Source: Pelagerythrobacter marensis
GTDB lineage: Bacteria; Pseudomonadota; Alphaproteobacteria; Sphingomonadales; Sphingomonadaceae
DNA: 64,000 bases
Reading direction: 5' to 3'
Assembly: GCF_036700095.1 (NCBI RefSeq)
Contig: NZ_CP144918.1
Span: 1,737,001-1,801,000, forward strand
Positions 6,941-18,243 of this stretch are shown here, in pieces (the first letter of the stretch is position 1; each line of letters opens with the position of its first letter). Under the pieces are notes generated by a model, which saw only the letters and a program-made list of their open reading frames with translations, was not told where the DNA came from and searched no databases. The translations under genes were made by a program, and so were the position numbers.

Positions 6941-7201
6941 CAAAGGTGCTCCGTTGAAATTGAAATCGCTCGACCAGCCCCCTCCGGCGCGGGCGTGCGA
7001 GCGGCCCTGGGTTGGCCTTCCCCGGGTCGGTCTTCCCTGCGTCGGGCCCTGCGTCGGGGTGGGGCTGGTGCGCAGGCGTTCGACCTCCTCGTCCAGGCGC
7101 GAGGGGCGGTCATGGGCCGAAGCGCGCGGGGACTGGGGGGTGTCGCGCTCCGGCCCAAGGGGGGTGGATCTGCCCTTGTCGAGATCGGTGGGCTTGCTCA
7201 C
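6941..7201 (-). other. Open in-frame leader of pspA (possible N-terminal extension)
   Basis: This stretch reads in frame into pspA without a stop. It begins at GTG (7199-7201), which overlaps the stop of the preceding small gene as GTGA. The 87 codons encode a Pro/Thr/Gly/Arg-rich, apparently disordered segment with a repeated T(Q/R)G motif (TQGPTQGRPTRGRPTQGRS) and a short helix RLDEEVERLR. Either PspA is made in an extended form through translational coupling, or this is an untranslated or independently initiated leader. Standard PspA starts at its MGIF. Confidence 0.5.
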
Positions 7202-7350
7202 GCCAGCTCCACCTGTTCGCAGCCGATCGTCGCGGCCATCGCCGGGTTCGCCTGCATCTGGCCGCTGAGCGCCACGAACAGGGCCATCGCGGCGATGCTG
7301 GCGATAGAGGCCTGCCCCAGCTTGCTCTGGAAAAAGCGGCGGTCGTACAT
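7198..7350 (-). CDS. Small single-helix membrane protein at the head of the psp operon
   Basis: A 50-residue protein starting MYDRRFFQSKLGQASIASIA, with one hydrophobic helix (IASIAAMALFVALSG) and a short tail ending CEQVELA. GGGAGG precedes the ATG by nine bases. It is the first gene after the sigma54 promoter at 7388-7404 and its stop overlaps the GTG of the pspA leader, so it should be co-induced with pspA. A start at 7386 would sit inside the promoter and was rejected. No family was recognised. Confidence 0.65.
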   Translation of the reverse strand: MYDRRFFQSKLGQASIASIAAMALFVALSGQMQANPAMAATIGCEQVELA

Positions 7351-7387
7351 CGTGTGGGTCCTCCCTAACTCGGTTTCGTTCACCATT

Positions 7388-7404
7388 GAGCAAGGGGTGT
7401 GCCA
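7388..7404 (-). promoter_or_regulatory. Sigma54 (RpoN) promoter of the psp operon
   Basis: On the reverse strand the sequence reads CTGGCACACCCCTTGCTC. TGGCAC (7404-7399) and TTGC (7393-7390) are separated by exactly five bases, matching the -24/-12 consensus TGGCAC-N5-TTGCW. It points into the small membrane gene and pspA. The sigma54 activator pspF lies immediately on the other side, divergent. Its enhancer site is expected between 7405 and 7505 but was not resolved. Confidence 0.9.
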
Positions 7405-7505
7405 GTTTCGAAATATGGTGGAATAACAGGTGCCTGCTGGATTTCATCCGATCCAGGATTGGTTTCTGTTGCCAATAATCGGCAGATATCACTATAGGTT
7501 GGGGC

Positions 7506-8546
7506 ATGGATCGGGAAAACCAGTTCATCGGCCAGTCGGGGGCCTTTCTCGACGCGGTCGAGCGCGCCAGTCGCGCGGCCCCGATGCGCCGCCCGGTGCT
7601 GGTGATCGGCGAACGCGGCACGGGCAAGGAACTCATCGCGGAACGTCTCCATCGTCTCTCGACCCGGTGGGACGAGCCGCTCGTGACGATGAACTGCGCC
7701 GCGCTGCCCGAAACGCTGATCGAGGCGGAGCTGTTCGGCCACGAGGCGGGGGCCTTCACCGGCGCTACCAAGGCGCGGGCCGGACGGTTCGAGGAAGCCG
7801 ACAAAGGCACGCTGTTTCTCGACGAACTGGGCACGCTGTCGATGGCGGCGCAGGAACGGCTGCTGCGCGCGGTCGAATACGGCGAAGTCACGCGGATCGG
7901 ATCGAGCCGCCCGATCCGGGTCGACGTGCGGATCGTCGCCGCGACCAACGAGGACCTGCCCGCGCTGGCCGAGCGGGGCGAGTTCCGCGCCGACCTGCTC
8001 GACCGGCTGAGCTTCGAGGTCATCACCCTGCCGCCGCTGCGCGTGCGCGAGGGCGATGTCGAAGTGCTCGCCGAATATTTCGGGCGGCGCATGGCGGCCG
8101 AGCTGCACTGGGAAGGCTGGCCGGGCTTTGCCGACCACGTCGCGCGCCAGCTGGAGGACTATCCCTGGCCGGGCAACGTGCGCGAGCTGCGCAATGTCGT
8201 CGAACGCGCGGTCTATCGCTGGGAAAGCTGGGAAGAGCCGATCGGCCATGTCCAGTTCGACCCGTTCGACAGCCCGTGGAAGCCGTTCGAACCCGCCACC
8301 AGGCGGGCCGGGCGGGAAGGGCGCGCACCCCCGCCTCGGGCCGCGGCGGGGGCCGGGGCCGGGCAGGACTTCGATTCGATCGACGATCTGCGCGCCGCAG
8401 TCGACACTTACGAGCGCCGTATCGTCGAACATGCGCTGGGCAAGAATCGCTGGAACCAGCGCCAGACGGCGCGCGCGCTCGGCCTCAGTTACGACCAGCT
8501 GCGCCATTGCATCAAGAAGCACGGGTTGATGCAGGAAGGCGATTGA
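7506..8546 (+). CDS. pspF: Psp operon sigma54-dependent activator
   Basis: AAA+ enhancer-binding protein that drives sigma54-RNA polymerase at the psp promoter and is restrained by PspA. The 346-residue protein has no receiver domain, as expected for PspF. Visible are Walker A GERGTGKE (35-42), ELFGHEAGAFTGA with the sigma54-contacting GAFTGA loop (82-87), and Walker B GTLFLDE (101-107). The C-terminal helix-turn-helix WNQRQTARALGLSYDQLRHC follows a Gly/Ala/Pro-rich linker. It is divergent from the psp operon, the usual arrangement. Confidence 0.95.
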   Translation: MDRENQFIGQSGAFLDAVERASRAAPMRRPVLVIGERGTGKELIAERLHRLSTRWDEPLVTMNCAALPETLIEAELFGHEAGAFTGATKARAGRFEEADKGTLFLDELGTLSMAAQERLLRAVEYGEVTRIGSSRPIRVDVRIVAATNEDLPALAERGEFRADLLDRLSFEVITLPPLRVREGDVEVLAEYFGRRMAAELHWEGWPGFADHVARQLEDYPWPGNVRELRNVVERAVYRWESWEEPIGHVQFDPFDSPWKPFEPATRRAGREGRAPPPRAAAGAGAGQDFDSIDDLRAAVDTYERRIVEHALGKNRWNQRQTARALGLSYDQLRHCIKKHGLMQEGD

Positions 8547-8691
8547 CGCTTGCCAATCCCGGCCGCGAAGTCTATCTGGCCATCAATCCCGACATTGTCG
8601 CGACACTGGAGGGGCTGGCGCCGCGAGGGGCCGGCCACGAGGCTCTTGCCGAAACCCCCGTATCGCGCATGTCGCGCAACCTGGAGACCCG

Positions 8692-9252
8692 ATGGCCGAT
8701 CTGGCGCGCCTGACCGAGATTGTCGAACCCGAAGCCCGTGCGCTCGGCTTCGAACTCGTGCGCGTGAAGATGATCGCCTCCGAAGCCGGCGACGGCGGGC
8801 AGGCGCTGCAGGTCATGGCCGAAGATCCGGCGACCGGGCAGCTCGTGCTCGACCAGTGCGCCGCGCTCTCACGCCGCATCTCGGACAGGATCGACGCGCT
8901 CGAGGAAGCGGGCGAGGTTCTGGTCGAAGGCGCCTATCACCTCGAAGTCAGCTCCCCCGGGATCGACCGGCCGCTCACCCGGCCGAAGGATTTCGAGAAT
9001 TGGGCCGGGCACGAGGCCCGGATCGCGCTTGCCGAGAAGATCGACGGGCACCGCAACTTGCGCGGGGCGATCGCCGGGTTCGCGGACGGCAAGGCGCTGA
9101 TCGACGACCGCAAGGCGGGCCGCATCGCGGTGCCGCTGGACGCAATCCATTCGGCGAAGCTCGTCCTCACCGACGAACTCATCGCCGCCACCAGACCGAT
9201 CGACGCCAGCGGCGCCGAAGATATTGTCGAAGAAGAGAAGGCTGACGACTGA
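8692..9252 (+). CDS. rimP: Ribosome maturation factor RimP
   Basis: Needed for late 30S ribosomal subunit assembly. The 186-residue protein starts MADLARLTEIVEPEARALGF and contains the family hallmark YHLEVSSPGIDRPLTRPKDF. The C-terminal SH3-like domain is followed by an acidic tail. It is the first gene of the conserved rimP-nusA-ylxR-infB order and its stop touches the nusA start. The 145 bases between pspF and rimP hold no clear gene and probably the operon promoter. Confidence 0.95.
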   Translation: MADLARLTEIVEPEARALGFELVRVKMIASEAGDGGQALQVMAEDPATGQLVLDQCAALSRRISDRIDALEEAGEVLVEGAYHLEVSSPGIDRPLTRPKDFENWAGHEARIALAEKIDGHRNLRGAIAGFADGKALIDDRKAGRIAVPLDAIHSAKLVLTDELIAATRPIDASGAEDIVEEEKADD

Positions 9253-10910
9253 TGGCCAGTGCAATTTCCGCCAACAAGGCCGAGCTGCTCGCGATCGCGA
9301 ATGCGGTCGCTTCGGAAAAGATGATCGACAAGGCGATCGTCATCGAGGCGATGGAAGAAGCGATCCAGAAAAGCGCGCGCAATCGTTATGGCGCGGAGAA
9401 CGACATCCGGGCCAAGCTCGACCCGCAGACCGGCGACTTGCGCCTGTGGCGCGTGGTCGAAGTGGTCGAGGAGGTCGAAGACTACTTCAAGCAGGTCGAT
9501 CTCGAAGCGGCGAAGAAGCTCGATAGCGACGCCAAGCTCGGCGATTTCATCGTCGATCCGCTGCCGCCGGTCGATCTCGGCCGGATCGACGCGCAGAGCG
9601 CCAAGCAGGTGATCTTCCAGAAGGTCCGCGATGCCGAGCGCGAGCGCCAGTACGAGGAATTCAAGGATCGGGCGGGCGAGATCATCACCGGGGTGATCAA
9701 GTCGGTCGAATTCGGCCATGTGATCGTCAACCTCGGCCGCGCCGAAGGCGTCATCCGTCGCGACCAGCAGATCCCGCGCGAAGCCGCCCGGGTCGGCGAG
9801 CGCGTGCGCGCGCTGATCACCAAGGTGGAGCGCAACAACCGCGGGCCGCAGATCTTCCTCAGCCGCGCGCACCCCGACTTCATGAAGAAGCTGTTCGCGC
9901 AGGAAGTGCCCGAAATCTACGACGGCATCATCGAGATCAAGGCCGCCGCCCGCGACCCGGGCAGCCGTGCCAAGATCGGCGTGATCAGCCACGATTCCAG
10001 CATCGACCCGGTCGGCGCCTGCGTCGGCATGAAGGGCAGCCGCGTGCAGGCGGTGGTGCAGGAACTGCAGGGCGAGAAGATCGATATCATCCCCTGGTCC
10101 GAGGACACGGCGACGTTCGTCGTCAACGGCCTGCAGCCCGCGACCGTCAGCCGCGTCGTTCTGGACGAGGACGAAGGGCGGATCGAAGTCGTCGTGCCCG
10201 ACGACCAGCTCAGCCTCGCGATCGGTCGCCGCGGCCAGAACGTGCGCCTCGCCAGCCAGCTTACCGGTCACCAGATCGACATCATGACCGAGGAAGAGGC
10301 GAGCGAGAAGCGGCAGAAGGAATTCGCCGAACGCTCCAAGATGTTCGAGGAAGAACTCGACGTCGACGAAACGCTGTCGCAGCTGCTCGTCGCCGAAGGC
10401 TTCGCCGAGCTGGACGAAGTCGCCTACGTCGAACTCGCCGAGCTGGCCGCGATCGAAGGTTTCGACGAGGAACTGGCCGAGGAACTCCAGAGCCGCGCGC
10501 TCGAGGCGATCGAACGGCACGAGGAAGCCTCGCGGACCGAACGCCGCGAACTGGGTGTCGAAGACGCCCTGGCCGAAATCCCGCACCTGACCGAAGCGAT
10601 GCTGGTCACGCTGGGCAAGGCGGGGATCAAGACGCTCGACGATCTGGCCGATCTGGCGACCGACGAGCTGATCGCCAGGAAGCGCGAGGCCCCGCGCCGC
10701 CGCCAGAACGCCGACGGTCCGCCGATGCGGCGCCCCTCGGCGCGCGAGCAGGACAAGGGCGGCGTGCTGGGCGAATACGGCCTGAGCGAAGAGCAGGGCA
10801 ACGAGATCATCATGGCCGCGCGCGCGCACTGGTTCGAGGACGAAGAACCGGCCGCGCCCGCGGGGGACACCGCCACCGAGGAGGCCGCCGATGCGGACTC
10901 CGAACAATGA
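9252..10910 (+). CDS. nusA: Transcription termination/antitermination protein NusA
   Basis: RNA polymerase-binding factor for pausing, termination and antitermination. The 552-residue protein has, in order, the N-terminal polymerase-binding domain (MASAISANKAELLAIANAVA), an S1 domain (about 130-200), two KH domains including SLAIGRRGQNVRLASQLTG, and C-terminal acidic helix-hairpin repeats (about 370-550). The last repeat region carries an arginine-rich interruption (REAPRRRQNADGPPMRRPSA). The end overlaps the ylxR start by 20 bases. Confidence 0.97.
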   Translation: MASAISANKAELLAIANAVASEKMIDKAIVIEAMEEAIQKSARNRYGAENDIRAKLDPQTGDLRLWRVVEVVEEVEDYFKQVDLEAAKKLDSDAKLGDFIVDPLPPVDLGRIDAQSAKQVIFQKVRDAERERQYEEFKDRAGEIITGVIKSVEFGHVIVNLGRAEGVIRRDQQIPREAARVGERVRALITKVERNNRGPQIFLSRAHPDFMKKLFAQEVPEIYDGIIEIKAAARDPGSRAKIGVISHDSSIDPVGACVGMKGSRVQAVVQELQGEKIDIIPWSEDTATFVVNGLQPATVSRVVLDEDEGRIEVVVPDDQLSLAIGRRGQNVRLASQLTGHQIDIMTEEEASEKRQKEFAERSKMFEEELDVDETLSQLLVAEGFAELDEVAYVELAELAAIEGFDEELAEELQSRALEAIERHEEASRTERRELGVEDALAEIPHLTEAMLVTLGKAGIKTLDDLADLATDELIARKREAPRRRQNADGPPMRRPSAREQDKGGVLGEYGLSEEQGNEIIMAARAHWFEDEEPAAPAGDTATEEAADADSEQ

Positions 10911-11649
10911 GCGCCTGACGCCCGACATCGCCGAGGCCGGCCGCGCGGACACGTCCGCGCCGGAACGGCGCTGCATCCTTTCCGGGGAGCACGGCGCGCG
11001 CCATGCGCTGGTGCGGCTTGCAATCTCGCCGGACGGCCAGGTCCTGCCCGATCCGCTGGCGAAAGCGCCGGGCCGGGGCGCCTGGATCGGCGTTTCGCGC
11101 CGCGAACTGGAAGAGGCGATCGCCCGCGGGCGCCTGCGCGGCGCGCTGGCGCGGGCGTTCAAGGGGGCGCCGCTGACAGTGCCGGACGACCTGCCGCAGA
11201 AGGTGGATCGCGCCCTCGTCCGGGTCCTGCTCGACCGGCTCGGACTCGAAATGCGCGGAGGAAGGCTTATCTTGGGGTCGGACCGGATCGCCGAACATGC
11301 GCGCGCCGGGCGCGTTGCGCTGCTGCTCCATGCCGGCGACGCCAGCGAAGACGGATCGAGGAAGCTCGATCAGGCCTGGCGCGTCGGGCGCGAGGCCGAA
11401 GGCACCGGGGAGCGGGGGATTCGCTTGCCACTGGACCGGGCGGCGCTGTCTGTGGCATTGGGCCGCGACAATGTTGTCCACCTGGCGCTGGCCGACGCTG
11501 CCGCGGCCGAGCGGGTCGGTTCGATCCTCGCGCGCCTGCTGCATTTCAGGGGGCTGACACCCGACGAACATGACGGTGCGCCGGGACAGCCCGGGGCGCC
11601 GGGTTTCCCGGTCGCGGCCGGGGACGAGCATATCGAGATTGAAGGATAG
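10891..11649 (+). CDS. ylxR: YlxR/DUF448 RNA-binding protein with C-terminal L7Ae-like region
   Basis: A 252-residue protein. The N-terminal DUF448 (YlxR) domain includes RRCILSGEHGARHALVRLA, and GRGAWIGVSRRELEEAI matches the family GRGAY/W motif. After a linker, a second domain (about 125-225) with GRVALLLHAGDASEDGSRKL resembles the L7Ae/YlxQ-type fold often fused to YlxR in alphaproteobacteria. The conserved position between nusA and infB supports a role in transcription/translation. The molecular function is not well established. Confidence 0.85.
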   Translation: MRTPNNERLTPDIAEAGRADTSAPERRCILSGEHGARHALVRLAISPDGQVLPDPLAKAPGRGAWIGVSRRELEEAIARGRLRGALARAFKGAPLTVPDDLPQKVDRALVRVLLDRLGLEMRGGRLILGSDRIAEHARAGRVALLLHAGDASEDGSRKLDQAWRVGREAEGTGERGIRLPLDRAALSVALGRDNVVHLALADAAAAERVGSILARLLHFRGLTPDEHDGAPGQPGAPGFPVAAGDEHIEIEG

Positions 11650-11658
11650 ACGAGTTTT

Positions 11659-14220
<2,562 letters not shown>

Positions 14221-14287
14221 TGCCGCGGGGGGCGGGCGCCGGGCCGGCGCCGCGGCCCTTCGGGTGCGATTGACGAGGGGGTAACGC

Positions 14288-14983
14288 ATGCCGTCCGTTC
14301 TTGCCGTACGCCATCTGGATTTCGAACATCTCGGCGTGTGGCACGGCGCGCTGGAGCGCCGCGGGTTCGAGATCGCCTACTGCGATCCCGCCCGGGCCGA
14401 CCTGGGATCGATCGATGCCGCCGCGCCCGATCTCCTGGTCGTGCTCGGTGCGCCGATCGGCGCTTTCGACGACGAGCACTATCCGTTCCTCGCGGGAGAA
14501 GTGGCGCTGATCGAACGGCGCCTCGCTTCGCGGCGGCCGCTGCTGGGCATCTGCCTCGGCGCGCAGCTCCTGGCCCGTGCGCTGGGAGCGGGCGTCGCGC
14601 CGATGGCGGAGAAGGAAATCGGCTTCGGCCCGCTCACGCTGACCGATGCCGGCGCGGCGTCGCCCTTGCAATGTCTGGAGGGATGGCCGGTGCTTCACTG
14701 GCACGGCGATCGGTTCGAGGTGCCCGACGGCGCGACGCTGCTCGCCGCCACCGAGCATTGCCCGCACCAGGCCTTTTCCGTCGGCTCCCGGATTCTCGGG
14801 CTGCAATGCCATCTCGAAGCCGATGCCGCGGAAATCGAGGCGTGGCTGGTGGGGCACAGCGCCGAGCTGCTGGCGAGCGGCGGCGATCCGCGCACGATCC
14901 GGGCCGACGCGGCGCGGTTCGGCCCGACGCTGGCCGATCGCGCGGAAAAGGTGCTCCACCGCTGGATAGACGGTTGGGAGTAG
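14288..14983 (+). CDS. Class I glutamine amidotransferase-like protein
   Basis: A 231-residue stand-alone class I glutamine amidotransferase. The nucleophile elbow is [16 protein letters not shown], with the catalytic cysteine at about residue 90. The second region is GLQCHLEAD, where the catalytic His and acidic residue are expected. This resembles the GuaA-amidotransferase-like proteins annotated as GMP synthase homologues; the synthetase domain is absent, so true GMP synthesis is unlikely. It is inserted between infB and rbfA, which are usually adjacent. The substrate is unknown. Confidence 0.85.
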   Translation: MPSVLAVRHLDFEHLGVWHGALERRGFEIAYCDPARADLGSIDAAAPDLLVVLGAPIGAFDDEHYPFLAGEVALIERRLASRRPLLGICLGAQLLARALGAGVAPMAEKEIGFGPLTLTDAGAASPLQCLEGWPVLHWHGDRFEVPDGATLLAATEHCPHQAFSVGSRILGLQCHLEADAAEIEAWLVGHSAELLASGGDPRTIRADAARFGPTLADRAEKVLHRWIDGWE

Positions 14984-15024
14984 AGCGTGCCGTGCCCGAT
15001 GGTTTAACAAGATGGACGATTGAT

Positions 15025-15420
15025 ATGGCCGGACAACCAACCACCCCCGAACAGCAGTCGGTGCGCGTCCTCAAGGTGGGCGAGCGGGTGCGGCATATCC
15101 TGTCGGAGCTGCTCGCGCGCGGGGAAGCGCACGACGAAGTGCTGACCGCCCATTCGGTCAGCGTCACCGAAGTGCGCATGACGCCCGACTTGCGCAATGC
15201 GAAGGCTTACGTGAAGCCTCTGCTGGGCGAGGACGAGGATGCCGTGCTCAAGGCCTTGCGGACCCACACGGCCTTCTTCCAGCGCGAAGTGGCCAAGCGC
15301 CTCGGCCTCAAGTTCGCGCCCAGGCTGCAGTTCCAGCCCGACGAGAGCTTCGACGAGGCCGAGCGGATCGAGCGCCTGCTGAACGACCCGAAAGTCGCGC
15401 GCGACCTCGACGAGAACTGA
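15025..15420 (+). CDS. rbfA: 30S ribosome-binding factor RbfA
   Basis: Cold-shock-related factor for 30S subunit maturation. The 131-residue protein contains [20 protein letters not shown] and the conserved [20 protein letters not shown] strand region, then [20 protein letters not shown], typical of the KH-like RbfA fold. The ATG at 15025 lies 42 bases after the amidotransferase stop. It closes this part of the translation operon. The R1 element just downstream can act as its terminator. Confidence 0.95.
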   Translation: MAGQPTTPEQQSVRVLKVGERVRHILSELLARGEAHDEVLTAHSVSVTEVRMTPDLRNAKAYVKPLLGEDEDAVLKALRTHTAFFQREVAKRLGLKFAPRLQFQPDESFDEAERIERLLNDPKVARDLDEN

Positions 15421-15432
15421 CCGGGCCGGCCG

Positions 15433-15498
15433 CTAGAGGTCGTTTTCAGCAAGGCTAAAGCGGCACCGGCCGGTGCCGTTTCAATGAAAACGACGCTA
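15433..15498. terminator. R1 element, copy 2, as likely bidirectional terminator
   Basis: A compact R1 copy: GTCGTTTTCA (15439-15448) pairs with TGAAAACGAC (15485-15494), around a perfect 18-base palindrome CGGCACCGGCCGGTGCCG (15461-15478). It fills the gap between convergent rbfA and the AbgT transporter and supplies the latter's TAG stop. The T-run on one side and A-run on the other fit a two-way terminator. Confidence 0.75.
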
Positions 15499-17133
15499 CT
15501 CCGCCAGCGCCGGGCCGGTCGGCTGGATCGTGGTCGGCGCTTCGATGAAGACGCCGGCCCCCGGCCCGAGCGGCAGGTCGAGCGCGACCCAGCCGATCGT
15601 CATTGCCAGACCGGCGAGCAGCAGCCCGAGCGAATAGGGCAGCATCGTCGCGGCCAGGCTGCCGAGGCCGAAATCCTTCTGCCAGCGCTGGCAGAAGATC
15701 AGGATCAGCGGGAAATAGACCATCAGCGGGGTGATGATGTTGGTCGCCCCGTCGCCCACGCGATAGGCGGCGGTGGCCATTTCGGGCGAAATGCCCAGCA
15801 GCATCAGCATCGGCACCAGCACCGGGGCGAGCAGGGCCCACTTCGCGCTGGCCGAGCCGACGAAGATGTTGAGCACCGCCGCCACGAGCACGATCGCGCC
15901 CAGCAGCGCCCACGACGGCAGGCCCGAATTGCCGAGGAAATCGGCCCCGTTGACCGCGAGGATCAGGCCGAGGTTCGACCAGGCGAACATCGCCACGAAG
16001 TGCGCCGCCGCGAAGGCGAGCACGAGGTAATAGGCGAGATCCTCCATCGCGCCGGCCATCATCTTCACCAGACCGCGATGGTCGTCGATCGTTCCGGCGG
16101 CCTTGCCGTAAGCCCAGCCCGCCAGCAGGAAGAGGAGGAAGAAGCCGGCCACCAGGCTCTGATAGAACGGGGTCAGCCGCGCTTCGGGCGTTGCCGTTTC
16201 GTCGATCAGTGGGGTGCCGGGGCCGAGGGTGAAGAACAGCCACAGGCCGATCACGAACAAGACCGCCAGGCCCGCCATGCGCAGGCCCCTGCGTTCCGGC
16301 CCGGTCAGCTCGCGGTCGCCGTCCTCCCCCGTGGCGGGGGCGGCTTCGCCGCGCTGTTCGGGCGACACGCCCTGTCCGGCCATCGCCGCGTTCCAGGGGC
16401 CGAGCCGGGGTTCGATCATCCGGTCGGTCACGAACCAGATCACCGGCAGGAAAATCCCTGTCATCGCCGCGATGAAATACCAGTTGCCGGCGATATTGGC
16501 GGTGAAATCGCCGAATACGGTTTCGACCGAAGCCTCGGTAATGCCGAACAGCAGCGCATCGAGCTGGCCGGGCAGGAGGTTGGCCGAAAAACCGCCCGAC
16601 ACGCCGGCGAAGGCGGCGGCTATGCCGGCCACGGGATGGCGCCCGGCGGCGTGGAAAATGATCCCGGCCAGCGGGATCAGCACGACATAGGCGGCATCGG
16701 CGGCGAGATTGCCGATCATGCCGACCAGCGCGACGATCGGGGTGAGCAGGAACGTCGGCGCATTGCGCACGCCCGCGCGCATCGCGGTGCCGAACAGTCC
16801 GGCCCGTTCGGCCACGCCGGCGCCCAGCATCACCACCAGGACATAGCCCAGCGGGTGGAAATGGGTGAAAGTCGCGGGCATTTCGACCCACAGCCGCCGG
16901 ATGTTCTCGGGCGAGAGCAGGCTGGTCGCCGCGATCACCCGCGCCTCACCGGTCGCCTCGTCCACTTCGGTCGGGTGAAGCACCGACCAGCCGAGCAGGC
17001 TGGCGATCACGGAGATCGCGACCAGACCGGCGATCAGCCAGAAGAACAGAAACACCGGATCGGGCAGCTTGTTGCCGCTCCGTTCGATCCAGCCGAGAAT
17101 ACCCTTCTGCGTCGGGGCTGCTGCGTCTGCCAC
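15496..17133 (-). CDS. AbgT family transporter
   Basis: A 545-residue multi-spanning inner-membrane protein of the AbgT family. The founding member imports p-aminobenzoyl-glutamate, and others (MtrF, YdaH) export sulfonamides. Family features include GNKLPDPVFLFFWLIAGLVA near the start, GMIGNLAADAAYVVLIPLAG, and GDGATNIITPLMVYFPLIL near the end. GTG at 17133 is preferred because AAGGAAGAGG precedes it; an ATG at 17175 would add 14 residues. It is divergent from a MarR-GNAT gene. The substrate direction cannot be read from sequence. Confidence 0.92.
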   Translation of the reverse strand: MADAAAPTQKGILGWIERSGNKLPDPVFLFFWLIAGLVAISVIASLLGWSVLHPTEVDEATGEARVIAATSLLSPENIRRLWVEMPATFTHFHPLGYVLVVMLGAGVAERAGLFGTAMRAGVRNAPTFLLTPIVALVGMIGNLAADAAYVVLIPLAGIIFHAAGRHPVAGIAAAFAGVSGGFSANLLPGQLDALLFGITEASVETVFGDFTANIAGNWYFIAAMTGIFLPVIWFVTDRMIEPRLGPWNAAMAGQGVSPEQRGEAAPATGEDGDRELTGPERRGLRMAGLAVLFVIGLWLFFTLGPGTPLIDETATPEARLTPFYQSLVAGFFLLFLLAGWAYGKAAGTIDDHRGLVKMMAGAMEDLAYYLVLAFAAAHFVAMFAWSNLGLILAVNGADFLGNSGLPSWALLGAIVLVAAVLNIFVGSASAKWALLAPVLVPMLMLLGISPEMATAAYRVGDGATNIITPLMVYFPLILIFCQRWQKDFGLGSLAATMLPYSLGLLLAGLAMTIGWVALDLPLGPGAGVFIEAPTTIQPTGPALAE

Positions 17134-17223
17134 TCGTCGATCCTCTTCCTTGGTCCTTTCGGCGACGGCTAGCATCGCCGCGCGGCGATGTCGCCCCGAT
17201 TAACCGGTTCTGCACAACGCTAC

Positions 17224-17242
17224 TAGTTGACATTGGCAACTA
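17224..17242. promoter_or_regulatory. Inverted repeat between abgT and MarR-GNAT gene
   Basis: TAGTTG (17224-17229) and CAACTA (17237-17242) flank ACATTGG. It lies 18 bases before the MarR-GNAT start and about 90 bases upstream of the transporter, a natural place for a MarR-type operator. Autoregulation is inference only. Confidence 0.45.
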
Positions 17243-17260
17243 ATATGGCAGGATCGCGCC

Positions 17261-18190
17261 ATGTCTTCGGTGCAAACGTCGGAAATCGATCAGGCCGTAA
17301 CCCGGTTGCGAGCCTTCAATCGCGGGTTCTCGCAGCTCATGGGTCTGCTCGAGCCGCGCTACATGGGCAGCGAGATGTCGCTGGTCGAGGCGCGCGTGCT
17401 GTACGAGATTGCGCAGCGCCAGCCCGTGCTGGCGCGCGACATCGCGGCCTCTTTGCGGCTCGATCCCGGCTATCTCAGCCGTCTGATCCGGCGCCTGATC
17501 GAGCGGGGGCATGTCGCGCGCGGACGGGGGAAGGATGCACGCGAGCGGCCCCTGGCCTTGACCTGCGCGGGAACGGCGGCCTTTGCCGCGCTCGACAGCG
17601 AAACCGCCGCGCAAACCGCGCGCCTTGTCGAGCCGCTGGGCGAAGACCGCGCCCGGCGTCTCGGCGTGCTGCTGGCAGAGGCGGGGGCGCTGCTGTTCGG
17701 CGCCGAGCCGGCGGACTGGCATCTGCGGCCCTTCCGTATGGGCGACATGGGGCTGATCACCGCGCGCCAGGCGGACTTCTATCACCGGCACTACGGCTGG
17801 GGGCGGGGCATGGAGGCGCTGATCGGCGAGATCACCGCTGCATTCCTGCGCGATTTCAAGCCGGGGCGCGAACAGTGCTGGATCGCCGAGCGCGACGGGC
17901 GGATGCTGGGGTCGGTCTTCCTTGTGGAAGAGAATGTCGAGACCGCCCGCCTGCGGTTGCTCTATGTCGAGGAAGAGGCGCGCGGCACCGGTATCGGGCG
18001 CGCCCTTGTCCGCCAGTGCAGCGATTTCGCGCGCGAGGCCGGATATCGCCGGATCGTGCTGTGGACTCACGCGGTGCTGGAAAGCGCGCGGCGCATCTAC
18101 GCGGCCGAAGGCTACCGCATCGTGGATCGGCACACGCACGACGATTTCGGCAAGCCCGAACTGAGCGAGAGCTGGCTGCTGGAACTGTGA
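17261..18190 (+). CDS. MarR-type regulator fused to GNAT acetyltransferase
   Basis: A 309-residue two-domain protein. Residues about 1-145 form a MarR winged helix, including EARVLYEIAQRQPVLARDIA and DPGYLSRLIRRLIERGHVAR. Residues about 155-309 form a GNAT acetyltransferase with an acetyl-CoA binding pattern EEARGTGIGRALVRQC and a C-terminal HAVLESARRIYAAEGY. This MarR-GNAT architecture is known in proteobacteria. It may sense a small molecule and acetylate a substrate; both are unknown. It is divergent from the AbgT transporter, which suggests control of that gene. Confidence 0.87.
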   Translation: MSSVQTSEIDQAVTRLRAFNRGFSQLMGLLEPRYMGSEMSLVEARVLYEIAQRQPVLARDIAASLRLDPGYLSRLIRRLIERGHVARGRGKDARERPLALTCAGTAAFAALDSETAAQTARLVEPLGEDRARRLGVLLAEAGALLFGAEPADWHLRPFRMGDMGLITARQADFYHRHYGWGRGMEALIGEITAAFLRDFKPGREQCWIAERDGRMLGSVFLVEENVETARLRLLYVEEEARGTGIGRALVRQCSDFAREAGYRRIVLWTHAVLESARRIYAAEGYRIVDRHTHDDFGKPELSESWLLEL

Positions 18191-18243
18191 GCAATCGCGC
18201 CGGTGCGATTGGCAGGCCGGGACGCCGAGTTTAGCGACCGGAT

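Noticed and set aside
8547-8691. Possible short gene between pspF and rimP
   Set aside because: A readable stretch exists (LANPGREVYLAINPDIVATL) but it lacks its own start and ribosome site and ends in rimP; more likely a leader with the rimP promoter.
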